Assembly: GCF_000430665.1 (NCBI RefSeq)
Contig: NZ_AUML01000001.1
Location: 186,001 to 250,000, forward strand
DNA: 64,000 nt
Direction of reading: 5' to 3'
Origin: Aquimarina muelleri DSM 19832
GTDB lineage: Bacteria > Bacteroidota > Bacteroidia > Flavobacteriales > Flavobacteriaceae
The notes below the pieces were generated by a model that did no database searches, had not been told where the DNA came from, and was given only the letters and a program-made list of their open reading frames with translations. Every line of letters starts with the position of its first letter. Positions within the stretch are counted from its first letter, which is position 1. This document shows, in pieces, positions 25,008 to 34,263 of this stretch. A program made the translations under genes and the position numbers.

Positions 25008-25838
25008 ATGAAACAAAAGGTAGCTATACAAGGGGTAAAAGGCTCTTATCATCATGGAGTTGCTCAAGCATATTTTGGAGAAAATGTCGATGTAAAAGAG
25101 TGTATGTCTTTTCAAGAATTAGTACTTAGTCTAGAGAACGAAAAAAGTACAGATGCAGTAATGGCTATCGAAAACTCGATAGCAGGATCCATTATTCCTA
25201 ATTACGCATATATCGATGAGCATAATCTTACTATTAGAGGAGAGTACTTTCAGCCTATTCATCATTGTTTGATGGCATTAGATAATCAAGAGATTTCTGA
25301 TATAAAAGAGGTGTATTCGCATCCCATGGCTTTGTTACAGTGTAAAGAGTTTTTTAAAGGGCAACCTCATATCAAACTAGTAGAAGATGCAGATACGGCA
25401 GATGTTGCTAAAAGAATTCATGAAAAGCAACTAATAGGAATAGCGGCAGTAGCTGGTGAAACAGCAGCAAATATTTACAATCTAAATATTTTAGCAAAAG
25501 AGATTCAGACTATAAAATCAAATAGCACTCGTTTTTTTATTTTAAACAAATACAAAGAAATAAAGGTAGAGAAGAAAGAAATAAATAAAGCATCCTTAAA
25601 ATTTCTAACAGATCATAAAAAAGGAAGTTTGGCAACTGTACTTAATGTAATGAGTGATTGTGGATTAAATTTAACGAAAATACAATCCTTGCCAGTAATT
25701 AGTATGCCTTGGAAATATTCTTTTTTTGTAGATGTAACATTTACTGAATATAAAAATTACGAAAAGGCGATGTCAATTTTAAAAATAATGGCACTAGAAC
25801 TTAAAGTACTAGGAGAATATAAAAATCAGAACGGATGA
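25008..25838 (+). CDS. pheA: Prephenate dehydratase
   Basis: The 276-residue enzyme converts prephenate to phenylpyruvate in phenylalanine synthesis. The catalytic motif TRFF is at residues 174-177 (SNSTRFFIL), and VMAIENSIAGSI is typical. A C-terminal ACT domain runs from about residue 195. The usual regulatory ESRP motif is replaced by QSLP (KIQSLPV), so phenylalanine binding may differ. There is no chorismate mutase domain; that activity is fused to DAHP synthase at the end of the operon. It is first in a four-gene operon behind the attenuator, and its stop overlaps the next ATG. Confidence 0.94.
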   Translation: MKQKVAIQGVKGSYHHGVAQAYFGENVDVKECMSFQELVLSLENEKSTDAVMAIENSIAGSIIPNYAYIDEHNLTIRGEYFQPIHHCLMALDNQEISDIKEVYSHPMALLQCKEFFKGQPHIKLVEDADTADVAKRIHEKQLIGIAAVAGETAANIYNLNILAKEIQTIKSNSTRFFILNKYKEIKVEKKEINKASLKFLTDHKKGSLATVLNVMSDCGLNLTKIQSLPVISMPWKYSFFVDVTFTEYKNYEKAMSILKIMALELKVLGEYKNQNG

Positions 25839-27031
25839 GGATATCAACTGCAAAAAGATTAGAAACTATAGAAGAGTATTATTTTTCCAAAAAGCTAAGA
25901 GAAGTAAGAGAGCGCATAGCTTCAGGAAAACCAGTTTTAAATATGGCAATAGGAAGCCCTGATCTAGACCCTCCAAAAGAAGTAGTACAGGCTATTCAAG
26001 AAGAAGCACTTATAGAAGGGGCTCACAAGTATCAAAGCTATCAAGGGATTCCAGAGTTACGCAAAGCAATTTCAGATTTTTATAAAGCAAAATATAAAGT
26101 CTCTTTAAATCCAGAAAATGAAATTTTACCTTTAATGGGATCCAAAGAAGGGATTATGCATATTTCACTAGCATATTTAAACGAAGGAGATCAAGTGTTA
26201 GTTCCTAATCCGGGATATCCTACTTATACAGCAGTAGCTAATTTAATTGGAGCGAAGCCACTGTTTTATGATTTGGTAGAAAATAATAACTGGGAACCAG
26301 ATTTTCATAGCCTTTCAAAAATGGACTTAAGTAAGGTTAAAGTGATGTGGGTTAATTATCCAAATATGCCAACAGGATCTTCTGGAAGTATTAATCTTTT
26401 TCAAAAACTGATTGATTTTGCTAAAAAACATAGCATCCTATTGGTTAATGATAACCCATATAGCTTTATTTTAAATGAGTATCCTATTAGTATTTTTTCA
26501 ATAAATGGAGCAAAAGATGTAGCTTTAGAACTTAATTCGTTAAGCAAAACTTTTAATATGGCAGGATGGCGAGTAGGGATGGTAAGTGGTAGCTCTGATA
26601 AGATCGAAGCTATACTTAAAGTAAAAAGTAATATGGATAGTGGTATGTTTTTGGGTATTCAAAAAGGAGCTATTGCAGCATTGCGTATTAGTGATTCTTG
26701 GTATGATAACATGAATCTAATTTATAAAGAAAGGAGAGAACTAATATGGAAATTAGCAAGTTTATTAGGAGGTAGTTATGATAAAACTACAAAAGGAATG
26801 TTTGTTTGGGTTAAGCTTCGTGATGGGGTAAATGCAGTAGAATTTATCGATAATATCTTATATCAAAATGATATTTTTATTGCTCCTGGAGATATTTTTG
26901 GAAGCAATGGGAAAGGGTATATACGTTTTTCATTATGTATAGCTAAAGAAAATATAGAAGAAGCAATACAAAGATTGCAAAATAAAAAATTACATTTTAT
27001 AACTGATATACCGATGATAAATCAAAACTAA
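25835..27031 (+). CDS. PLP-dependent aminotransferase, probable aromatic amino acid aminotransferase
   Basis: The 398-residue class I/II aminotransferase has GSPDLDPP, YQSYQGIPELRKAI, NPGYPTY and the PLP-lysine region LNSLSKTFNMAGWRVG. The ATG overlaps the pheA stop (ATGA), indicating coupling. Its place between pheA and tyrA suggests transamination of phenylpyruvate and 4-hydroxyphenylpyruvate, or of prephenate. Sequence alone cannot separate it from aspartate- or LL-DAP-type relatives. Confidence 0.88.
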   Translation: MRISTAKRLETIEEYYFSKKLREVRERIASGKPVLNMAIGSPDLDPPKEVVQAIQEEALIEGAHKYQSYQGIPELRKAISDFYKAKYKVSLNPENEILPLMGSKEGIMHISLAYLNEGDQVLVPNPGYPTYTAVANLIGAKPLFYDLVENNNWEPDFHSLSKMDLSKVKVMWVNYPNMPTGSSGSINLFQKLIDFAKKHSILLVNDNPYSFILNEYPISIFSINGAKDVALELNSLSKTFNMAGWRVGMVSGSSDKIEAILKVKSNMDSGMFLGIQKGAIAALRISDSWYDNMNLIYKERRELIWKLASLLGGSYDKTTKGMFVWVKLRDGVNAVEFIDNILYQNDIFIAPGDIFGSNGKGYIRFSLCIAKENIEEAIQRLQNKKLHFITDIPMINQN

Positions 27032-27037
27032 TAATAG

Positions 27038-27886
27038 ATGAACGTATTCGTAATAGGAGTAGGGTTAATAGGAGGATCATTTGCAATAGATATAAAAGCA
27101 ACTTTTAACGAAGCTATGATTTATGGTGTAGATAAAAATGAAGAAAATTTAAAGCAAGCATTATCATTAGGGTTTATTGATTGTACGTCTGATTTAGAAA
27201 GTTTAGAAAAAGCAGATATTGTTATTGTAGCAATACCAGTAGATGCAACTGTTGAAATTTTATCGATTATTTTAGATAAAATAGGGGATGATTGTTTGGT
27301 CTTTGATGCAGGTTCAACAAAGAAAAAATTGTGTGAAACAATAGAAAGACATCATAAGAGAAGAAATTACTTGGCAACACATCCAATTGCAGGAACAGAG
27401 TTTTCTGGACCACAAGCAGCTATTGCAAATTTATATAGAGGAAAAACTAATATTATTTGTGAAGTAGAAAAAACAGCATTTAAATTACAAGAAAAAGGGA
27501 TGGAGATTTTTTCTAGACTAGGAATGCGAATTAGGTATATGGATCCTGGATCACATGATAAGCATATAGCTTATGTCTCTCACCTGTCTCATATTAGTTC
27601 TTTTATGCTAGGTAAAACGGTAATAGAAAAAGAAAAGAATGAAAGAGATATTTTTGATATGGCAGGAAGTGGTTTTGCTTCTACCGTTCGTTTAGCAAAA
27701 AGTTCACCAGATATGTGGACACCTATTTTTAAACAAAATAAAGAAAACATATTAGAAACTCTAAAAGAGTATATAGCTAATCTTACACATTTTAAAGGAT
27801 TAATAGAAAATGAGGATTTTTTAGCAATCCATAAAGAAATGGAAGAAACTAATTATATAAAAACAATTTTAAAAGGAATTGCATAG
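27038..27886 (+). CDS. tyrA: Prephenate dehydrogenase
   Basis: The 282-residue enzyme oxidises prephenate to 4-hydroxyphenylpyruvate for tyrosine synthesis. The NAD(P)-binding motif VIGVGLIGGSFAIDIK is at the N-terminus; DAGSTKKKLC, THPIAGTEFSGP and SHLSHISSFMLG are family blocks with the catalytic histidines. It lacks both a chorismate mutase and a C-terminal ACT domain. It begins 6 bases after the aminotransferase. Confidence 0.94.
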   Translation: MNVFVIGVGLIGGSFAIDIKATFNEAMIYGVDKNEENLKQALSLGFIDCTSDLESLEKADIVIVAIPVDATVEILSIILDKIGDDCLVFDAGSTKKKLCETIERHHKRRNYLATHPIAGTEFSGPQAAIANLYRGKTNIICEVEKTAFKLQEKGMEIFSRLGMRIRYMDPGSHDKHIAYVSHLSHISSFMLGKTVIEKEKNERDIFDMAGSGFASTVRLAKSSPDMWTPIFKQNKENILETLKEYIANLTHFKGLIENEDFLAIHKEMEETNYIKTILKGIA

Positions 27887-27918
27887 TAATAACACACACA
27901 CAATAAATAAAAATTAAA

Positions 27919-29001
27919 ATGGAGAATAAGAAAGAACTTAGAAACTGGCTTGATGATTATAATTTAGATCACCCTTTAGTAATAGGTGGGCCTTGTAGTG
28001 CAGAAACAGAAGACCAAGTAGTTAAAATAGCACATCAGCTTAAAGATTCTGATGCCACAGTATTACGTGCAGGTATCTGGAAACCAAGGACAAGACCAGG
28101 TAACTTTGAAGGGGTAGGTGCTTTGGGGTTAAAATGGCTACAACGAGCTAAAGAAGAAACAGGTATGAAGATAGCTACAGAAGTAGCAAGCCCTCATCAT
28201 GTAGAGTTAGCTTTAAAACACGGAGTTGATGTTCTGTGGATAGGAGCAAGAAGTACAGTTTCTCCTTTTATTGTTCAAGATATAGCAGATGCTTGTAGAG
28301 GAATAGACAACCCCGTATTGATAAAAAACCCTATTAATCCAGATTTATCGTTATGGTTAGGGGCGGTAGAACGTTTTTATACAGCAGATGTAAAAAATCT
28401 AGGGGTTATTCATAGAGGGTTTTCTACTTATGAAAAAACTAAATATCGTAATATCCCAGAATGGCAAATACCAATTGATTTACAAAACCGTTTTCCCGAT
28501 TTACCATTAATATTAGACCCTTCTCATATTGCAGGAAGAAGAGATTTGATTTTTGATTTATCTCAAACAGCATTAGAACTTAATTTTGATGGATTAATAG
28601 TAGAAACACATTATGATCCAGATAATGCATGGAGTGATGCAAAGCAGCAGATAACACCAGAGACATTAATTCAGTATATGAAAGATTTAAAAATCCGTAA
28701 AGAAGTTGGGGTAGATGAAGCATATCAAAAAGCACTTAGTGAGTTGCGTGCTAAAATTGATATAGCAGACAACCAGTTATTAGATGTTTTATCAAAAAGA
28801 ATGAGAATTTCTGATGAAATTGGTAAAGTAAAAGCAAAACAGAATGTTGCAATCTTACAATCTAAAAGATGGAATGAAATATTAGGAAAAATGATTCTCG
28901 AAGGAGAAGAAAACGGATTGAGTGAGGAGTTTATGCTTCGTATTTACAAAGCAATTCATCAAGAATCTATTAATCATCAGAAAAAAGTGGCGAAAGGATA
29001 A
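27919..29001 (+). CDS. Bifunctional DAHP synthase / chorismate mutase
   Basis: The 360-residue protein combines a 3-deoxy-7-phosphoheptulonate synthase of the type Ibeta (KDO8P-like) class, with GGPCSAETEDQV, LRAGIWKPRTRPGNFEG and LILDPSHIAGRRD over residues 1-260. A type II (AroQ) chorismate mutase covers about 270-355, with LRAKIDIADNQLLDVLSKRM. It thus catalyses the first shikimate step and the branch step to prephenate. The mutase domain often confers feedback control on the synthase. It ends the pheA operon and is followed by a terminator. Confidence 0.94.
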   Translation: MENKKELRNWLDDYNLDHPLVIGGPCSAETEDQVVKIAHQLKDSDATVLRAGIWKPRTRPGNFEGVGALGLKWLQRAKEETGMKIATEVASPHHVELALKHGVDVLWIGARSTVSPFIVQDIADACRGIDNPVLIKNPINPDLSLWLGAVERFYTADVKNLGVIHRGFSTYEKTKYRNIPEWQIPIDLQNRFPDLPLILDPSHIAGRRDLIFDLSQTALELNFDGLIVETHYDPDNAWSDAKQQITPETLIQYMKDLKIRKEVGVDEAYQKALSELRAKIDIADNQLLDVLSKRMRISDEIGKVKAKQNVAILQSKRWNEILGKMILEGEENGLSEEFMLRIYKAIHQESINHQKKVAKG

Positions 29002-29005
29002 AAAT

Positions 29006-29039
29006 AAAGCCATCTGCTATATTCTTAGCAGATGGCTTT
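29006..29039 (+). terminator. Terminator of the pheA operon
   Basis: AAAGCCATCTGCTA (29006-29019) and TAGCAGATGGCTTT (29026-29039) form a perfect 14-base stem with a 6-base loop, starting 5 bases after the last stop codon. Confidence 0.9.
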
Positions 29040-29354
29040 ATAAAATACACTTTATAGAAGGTTATTTTGTGTTAAAGAAGCACTAGTAATGCGTTATTAT
29101 CATGGTTATCGTAACGAAAATCACTACAGGATTAGTGATAAAAGCGGATATCCTAGCTTTCAAAAAAAAATATAGTATTTGTTTTTGCTACGGCTACTAA
29201 ATTATTGATAACTGTATTTTGAAAACAAATTTTATCTCGTAGTTAATTAAAAAATCAATATTTATACAAGGAAATTATATATCAATATGGAGTTTTTTAA
29301 ATTAAGAAAAAAAATAATAGCTTCAAAAATATTAATATTTGCATCTTTGTACTT
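29040..29354. other. Spacer between the pheA operon and rsgA
   Basis: I find no convincing gene. AATATTTG and CATCTTTG near 29337-29349 each differ by one base from TAnnTTTG and may drive rsgA with almost no leader. A 23-codon frame at 29287-29358 ends in an ATGA overlap with rsgA, but the candidate promoter lies inside it. Confidence 0.4.
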
Positions 29355-30305
29355 ATGACAGGTATTGTTTATAAATCTACAGGGAGTTGGTATACGGTTA
29401 AAGCCGATAACAGTAAAATATATGAATGTCGAATAAAGGGTAAGTTTAGGATAAAAGGTATTAAAAGCACCAATCCTATAACTGTAGGAGATGTAGTTGA
29501 TTTTAGATTAGATACAAATAGTGATCAGGAAACTGGGGTTATTGAAAATATTCACGAAAGACAAAATTATATTATTCGAAAATCAGTTAACTTATCCAAA
29601 CAGACACATATCATAGCATCAAATATAGATGTAGTCTTTTTGTTAATCACTTTAAATAATCCAACTACATTCACAACATTTATAGATAGATTTTTAGTTA
29701 CTGCAGAGGCATATGGTATTAAAGCTATTTTACTTTTTAATAAAATAGATACTTATAACGAAGAGGAGCTTTTAGAGGTGAAATATTTAGCAGCATTATA
29801 TAGGAAAATCGGTTATGAGTGTATTGGGATTTCTGCAAAATCTGGTAAAAATGTGGATAAGGTGAAAGACGTTATGACAGGAAAAGTCAGTATGTTTTCT
29901 GGACATAGTGGAGTCGGCAAGTCGACATTAGTAAATGCTATTGCACCAGAGTTATCTTTAAAAACAGCAAAAATTAGTGATCAGCACCAACAAGGGCAGC
30001 ATACTACAACTTTTGCAGAAATGTTTGATTTAAGTTTTGATGCTAAAATTATTGATACACCAGGTATAAAAGGCTTCGGAATTGTAGATATAGAGAGAGA
30101 AGAGATAGGAGATTATTTCCCAGAGTTTTTTAGATTAAAATCAGAGTGTAAGTTTAATAATTGTTTACACGTTAATGAACCAAAGTGTGCAGTCAAAGAA
30201 GCTTTGGATGCTGAAGAAATTGCTTGGTCTAGATATAAAAGCTATCTCCAAATTTTGGAAGGAGAAGAAGAGCATTATAGGAAAAATAATTATGATGAAG
30301 AATAG
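29355..30305 (+). CDS. rsgA: Ribosome small subunit-dependent GTPase A
   Basis: The 316-residue GTPase helps mature the 30S subunit. Domains are an N-terminal OB fold (GSWYTVKADNSKIYECRIKG) and a circularly permuted G domain with the order NKID, GHSGVGKSTLVN, DTPGIKGFG. A C-terminal zinc-binding region follows (CKFNNCLHVNEPKC). All are typical of RsgA/YjeQ. It heads a run of genes to aroA and is preceded closely by promoter-like sequence. Confidence 0.95.
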   Translation: MTGIVYKSTGSWYTVKADNSKIYECRIKGKFRIKGIKSTNPITVGDVVDFRLDTNSDQETGVIENIHERQNYIIRKSVNLSKQTHIIASNIDVVFLLITLNNPTTFTTFIDRFLVTAEAYGIKAILLFNKIDTYNEEELLEVKYLAALYRKIGYECIGISAKSGKNVDKVKDVMTGKVSMFSGHSGVGKSTLVNAIAPELSLKTAKISDQHQQGQHTTTFAEMFDLSFDAKIIDTPGIKGFGIVDIEREEIGDYFPEFFRLKSECKFNNCLHVNEPKCAVKEALDAEEIAWSRYKSYLQILEGEEEHYRKNNYDEE

Positions 30306-30493
30306 ACTTTATTAGATGTAATTATAAAATAATGTCGATTCCTTAGAAAAGTAAAACTCGAATTATAAAAGAAAATTATTGATTCAAATAATTTTGGATT
30401 TATGAGAGGCGTAAATTATATGAAACCCCTAAAGAAAGGTTGTTTTTGTATAAATAGATGTCAATAAAAGTTGTTTAAATTGTCAATTAATAA

Positions 30494-30946
30494 ATGAGAG
30501 CAGTAATTCAAAGAGTTTCTAGTGCTTCGGTCACTGTGGATAGCAACATTATTTCAAGTATAAACCAAGGGCTACTTATTCTGATTGGGATAGAAGAGGG
30601 AGATTCTGAAGAAGATATATTTTGGTTATCAGGAAAAATATCTCGGCTTAGAATATTTGAAGATGAAAAAAGAGTAATGAATAAAAGTGTGATAGATATC
30701 TCTGGTGATGCTATAGTCGTAAGTCAGTTTACCTTACATGCTAGTATTAAAAAAGGTAACAGACCAAGTTATATTAATGCAGCAAAACCTGAAATAGCTA
30801 TTCCGTTATACGAAAGTTTTATAAATCAGTTAGAATTAGATATGCAAAAAAAAGTTGGTACAGGAGTATTTGGTGCAGATATGAAAGTATCTTTATTAAA
30901 TGACGGGCCAGTTACCATAATTGTTGATACTAAAAATAAAGAATAA
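30494..30946 (+). CDS. dtd: D-aminoacyl-tRNA deacylase
   Basis: The 150-residue enzyme removes mischarged D-amino acids from tRNA. MRAVIQRVSSASVTVDS, the VSQFTLHA motif and NDGPVTIIVD with the cross-subunit Gly-Pro are all present; RPSYINAA is also conserved. It works as a dimer in the cytoplasm. The length equals that of bacterial Dtd. The next gene starts two bases after its stop. Confidence 0.95.
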   Translation: MRAVIQRVSSASVTVDSNIISSINQGLLILIGIEEGDSEEDIFWLSGKISRLRIFEDEKRVMNKSVIDISGDAIVVSQFTLHASIKKGNRPSYINAAKPEIAIPLYESFINQLELDMQKKVGTGVFGADMKVSLLNDGPVTIIVDTKNKE

Positions 30947-30948
30947 TA

Positions 30949-31275
30949 ATGAATATCCAAAATGCACAACAAACCGTAGATGATTGGATTAAAGATCACG
31001 GAGTTCGATATTTTAATGAGTTAACCAATATGGCTCAATTAACGGAAGAAGTAGGAGAGGTAGCTAGGATCATAGCAAGGCGTTATGGGGAGCAAAGTGA
31101 AAAAGAGAGCGATAAAAATAAAGATCTTGGTGAAGAATTAGCAGATGTTTTATTTGTAGTATTATGTCTGGCCAATCAAACAGGAGTAGATCTTCAAGAA
31201 GCTTTTGATAAAAAATTAGATATCAAAACAAAACGAGATCATGATCGCCATCATAATAATGAAAAATTAAAATAA
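30949..31275 (+). CDS. MazG-like nucleotide pyrophosphohydrolase
   Basis: The 108-residue protein has the all-alpha NTP pyrophosphohydrolase pattern: EEVGEVARII (ExxE) and EELADVLFVVLCLAN (ExxxD). It is a single-domain member, shorter than E. coli MazG (263). It probably hydrolyses non-canonical or damaged nucleotides, complementing the quality-control role of dtd. It overlaps the next ATG by one base (TAATG). Confidence 0.88.
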   Translation: MNIQNAQQTVDDWIKDHGVRYFNELTNMAQLTEEVGEVARIIARRYGEQSEKESDKNKDLGEELADVLFVVLCLANQTGVDLQEAFDKKLDIKTKRDHDRHHNNEKLK

Positions 31276-31529
31276 TGTTTATTTCTATAATTTCATCTAA
31301 AAAATATTGGCTTTCCGTCTGTTTCATAGGGCTTGGTTTTGTGTTTATATTTAGCCTTATAGAATATTTTATGCAATACGGCGTAAGCTCTTTAGATACT
31401 TTTGTCGAGCAACGAATCTATAATCAACAATGGATTAGATATATGTTATCCCGACTTGTTGGAGGATTAGCGTATGGTATGATAATGGGGTATTATTTTG
31501 AATTAAGAAAAAGAAAATCAAATCGATAG
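31275..31529 (+). CDS. Small two-helix membrane protein of unknown function
   Basis: The 84-residue protein has one hydrophobic helix near residues 11-30 (LSVCFIGLGFVFIFSLIEYF) and a second near 56-73 (MLSRLVGGLAYGMIMGYYFE), with a basic C-terminus (RKRKSNR). I recognise no family. It is packed between mazG-like (one-base overlap) and aroA (one-base gap), so it is surely co-transcribed with them. Confidence 0.7.
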   Translation: MFISIISSKKYWLSVCFIGLGFVFIFSLIEYFMQYGVSSLDTFVEQRIYNQQWIRYMLSRLVGGLAYGMIMGYYFELRKRKSNR

Positions 31530-31530
31530 T

Positions 31531-32760
31531 ATGAATTTGAAATTAGACTATATTTCTAATATAGAAAACAAAACACTACAAATTACAGGATCTAAAAGCG
31601 AAACGAATAGATTACTTATCTTACAAGCATTATATCCAAATATAAGTATCGAAAATGTATCGAATAGTGATGATTCAGAATTAATGCAAAAAGCATTAAG
31701 GAATTCGGATACTATAGTAGATATTCATCATGCAGGAACCGCAATGCGATTTCTTACCGCTTATTTTGCAATAAAAGAAGGAAAAGAAACTGTGCTAACA
31801 GGTAGTAAAAGGATGAAGGAAAGACCAATCAAGATATTGGTCGAAGCATTACAACAATTAGGCTGTGAAATCACATATGAGAACGAAAAAGGATATCCGC
31901 CAATTAAAATTCACGGAAAAAGCCCAACTACAAATAGTGTTTCTCTGCAAGCAAATGTTAGTAGTCAGTATATATCTGCCTTAATGTTAATTGCTTCATC
32001 ATTATCAAATGGACTCGAAATTTTTTTAGAAGGAAAAGTAACCTCTGTGCCGTATATTAATATGACATTAAGTTTGTTAAGTGATGCAGGTATAGAAGGG
32101 CGTTATGAGAATAATAAAATTACAATAAATTACCATAAAGAAATTTTGCCCAAAAATATAGTTGTAGAATCAGATTGGAGTTCAGCATCTTATTTTTATA
32201 GTATAGTGGCATTGTCAGAAAACGGATCTGTAACTATAGGTAGTTATAAAAAACAAAGCTATCAAGGAGACTCTTCTTTAGTTGAAATATATAAAAACCT
32301 TGGAGTAGATACTGTTTTTAATCAAAATACAATTACCATAAAGAAAAACTCAAACAATATTTCTGGATTTCCTGAAGCATTAGATTTATCTAATTCACCT
32401 GATATTGCTCAGACTATAGTCGTAACCTGTTTTGGATTAGGAGTAGAGTGTTGTTTAACAGGATTACATACACTAAAAATAAAAGAAACAGATCGACTTG
32501 AAGCCTTAAAAACAGAAATAGAGAAATTTGGAGGTAGAGTTAATATAACAAAAGATTCTTTGTACTTGGAATCTCATCCAGTATCTATTAAAAAAGAAGT
32601 TTATGTAGAAACATATAATGATCACCGTATGGCTATGGCGTTTGCTCCTTTGGCACTTAAAACCTCTTTGTTTATTAAAGATGCCAATGTCGTTTCTAAG
32701 TCCTATCCTGATTTTTGGTCAGATTTAGAAAAACTAGGTTTCAGAACGAGTAAATACTAA
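31531..32760 (+). CDS. aroA: 3-phosphoshikimate 1-carboxyvinyltransferase (EPSP synthase)
   Basis: The 409-residue enzyme joins PEP to shikimate 3-phosphate, the sixth shikimate step. Recognised blocks are SKSETNRLLILQAL at the N-terminus, HHAGTAMRFLTAYF, and LKIKETDRLEALKTEIEKFGG and YNDHRMAMAFAPLAL toward the C-terminus. It is somewhat shorter than E. coli AroA (427). It lies a few kilobases downstream of the pheA operon, but in a different transcription unit. Confidence 0.94.
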   Translation: MNLKLDYISNIENKTLQITGSKSETNRLLILQALYPNISIENVSNSDDSELMQKALRNSDTIVDIHHAGTAMRFLTAYFAIKEGKETVLTGSKRMKERPIKILVEALQQLGCEITYENEKGYPPIKIHGKSPTTNSVSLQANVSSQYISALMLIASSLSNGLEIFLEGKVTSVPYINMTLSLLSDAGIEGRYENNKITINYHKEILPKNIVVESDWSSASYFYSIVALSENGSVTIGSYKKQSYQGDSSLVEIYKNLGVDTVFNQNTITIKKNSNNISGFPEALDLSNSPDIAQTIVVTCFGLGVECCLTGLHTLKIKETDRLEALKTEIEKFGGRVNITKDSLYLESHPVSIKKEVYVETYNDHRMAMAFAPLALKTSLFIKDANVVSKSYPDFWSDLEKLGFRTSKY

Positions 32761-32867
32761 TACGGATTTAGAGCATTTTAATACTAAATTAAGTGATAAG
32801 TAAGATGTATTTTATTTAAAAAGAGAAGGGTGGTTTTATTTAAAACAATAAATATATTCTAATTTAC

Positions 32868-32899
32868 TTGACAACGCCTATCTCAAGATTGTATATTTG
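32868..32899 (+). promoter_or_regulatory. Promoter of queA
   Basis: TTG at 32868-32870 (within CTTGAC) and TATATTTG at 32892-32899 are spaced by 21 bases. The -7 element is an exact consensus match. The queA ATG is at 32924. Confidence 0.68.
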
Positions 32900-32923
32900 C
32901 ATCTTCCAAAAAAACAAACACGA

Positions 32924-33973
32924 ATGAAGTTATCACATTTCAATTTTAACCTTCCGCAAGAATTATTAGCAGAATATCCTGCAGAAAACAGAGATGAATC
33001 TCGGCTAATGGTTCTTAATAGAAAGGAACAAACCATAGAACATAAACAATTTAAAGATCTTATAGATTATTTTAGCCCTAATGATGTAATGGTTGTTAAT
33101 AATACTAAGGTTTTTCCTGCAAGGTTATATGGAAATAAAGAAAAAACTGGAGCTAGAATTGAAGTGTTTTTATTACGGGAACTAAACTCAGAAACACGAC
33201 TTTGGGACGTACTCGTTGATCCAGCAAGAAAAATACGTATTGGAAACAAATTATATTTTGGTGACGATGAAAGTTTAGTAGCAGAGGTAATCGATAATAC
33301 TACCTCAAGAGGACGTACTTTACGATTTTTATATGATGGTTCCTATGATGAGTTTAGACAAAAACTTACAGACTTAGGAGAAACACCTCTTCCTAAATAC
33401 ATAAAAAGAGAAGCTGAACCCGAAGATGAAGAAAGATATCAGACCATTTATGCTAAAAATGAAGGAGCTGTAGCTGCTCCCACAGCAGGACTTCACTTTT
33501 CTAAACATCTTATGAAAAGATTAGAAATAAAAGGAGTTGATTTTGCTGAAATTACCCTGCATGTTGGTTTAGGAACATTTAATCCAGTAGAAGTAGAAGA
33601 TTTGTCTAAGCATAAGATGGATAGCGAAGAGGCATATGTTACAGCTCAAGCTGTGGATACTATAAACAATGGAATTGCTAATAAACAGAGGATTTGTGCT
33701 GTAGGAACTACAGTAATGAGAGCTCTAGAAAGTTCCGTGTCTTCAGAAAGAACGCTAAACGAATTTGGAGGATGGACTAATAAATTTATATTTCCTCCCT
33801 ATGATTTTAGTATAGCAAATAGTATGATTACAAATTTTCATACCCCTAAATCAACTTTATTGATGATGGTTTCTGCATTTGCAGGGCATGATTTCCTTAA
33901 AGAAGCGTATGAACAAGCTGTAAAAGAAAAATATAAGTTTTATTCTTATGGCGATGCCATGCTAATCATTTAA
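32924..33973 (+). CDS. queA: S-adenosylmethionine:tRNA ribosyltransferase-isomerase
   Basis: The 349-residue enzyme makes epoxyqueuosine in tRNA by transferring ribose from SAM. Start [20 protein letters not shown] at 32924 is preferred; an upstream TTG in frame overlaps the promoter -7 element. [40 protein letters not shown] and [10 protein letters not shown] are family blocks. It is monocistronic, with its own promoter and a terminator. Confidence 0.95.
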   Translation: MKLSHFNFNLPQELLAEYPAENRDESRLMVLNRKEQTIEHKQFKDLIDYFSPNDVMVVNNTKVFPARLYGNKEKTGARIEVFLLRELNSETRLWDVLVDPARKIRIGNKLYFGDDESLVAEVIDNTTSRGRTLRFLYDGSYDEFRQKLTDLGETPLPKYIKREAEPEDEERYQTIYAKNEGAVAAPTAGLHFSKHLMKRLEIKGVDFAEITLHVGLGTFNPVEVEDLSKHKMDSEEAYVTAQAVDTINNGIANKQRICAVGTTVMRALESSVSSERTLNEFGGWTNKFIFPPYDFSIANSMITNFHTPKSTLLMMVSAFAGHDFLKEAYEQAVKEKYKFYSYGDAMLII

Positions 33974-33997
33974 TCATAAAATGAGAGAACATAAAAT

Positions 33998-34032
33998 ACC
34001 CCCGCTAAATCTTGATTTAGGTGGGGGTTTTT
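33998..34032 (+). terminator. Terminator of queA
   Basis: ACCCCCGCTAAATC pairs with GATTTAGGTGGGGG with one bulged base, followed by five T residues. It begins 25 bases after the queA stop. Confidence 0.85.
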
Positions 34033-34263
34033 ATATGTTTTTAGAAATTAATAAGTAAATAATGTTTTTTGTATGAAAAAGTATTATTTTCGACGCCTTA
34101 AAATATTACGGCATAGCCATAATTTATTAGATGCCATAAAACGGTAAATAGTGGTTTTCATCGAAAAACACTTTATGTAGAACTAATAAATGAGGTTTTT
34201 ATAGATTTGTATTGTTTTTTTGTGTACCCAAATTATAAAAAGAATAATAAACCTAATTATAGT

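Noticed and set aside
29287-29358. A 23-codon frame (MEFFKLRKKIIASKI...) ending in ATGA with rsgA
   Set aside because: The likely rsgA promoter lies inside it, so it would not be transcribed as a leader; the overlap is probably chance.
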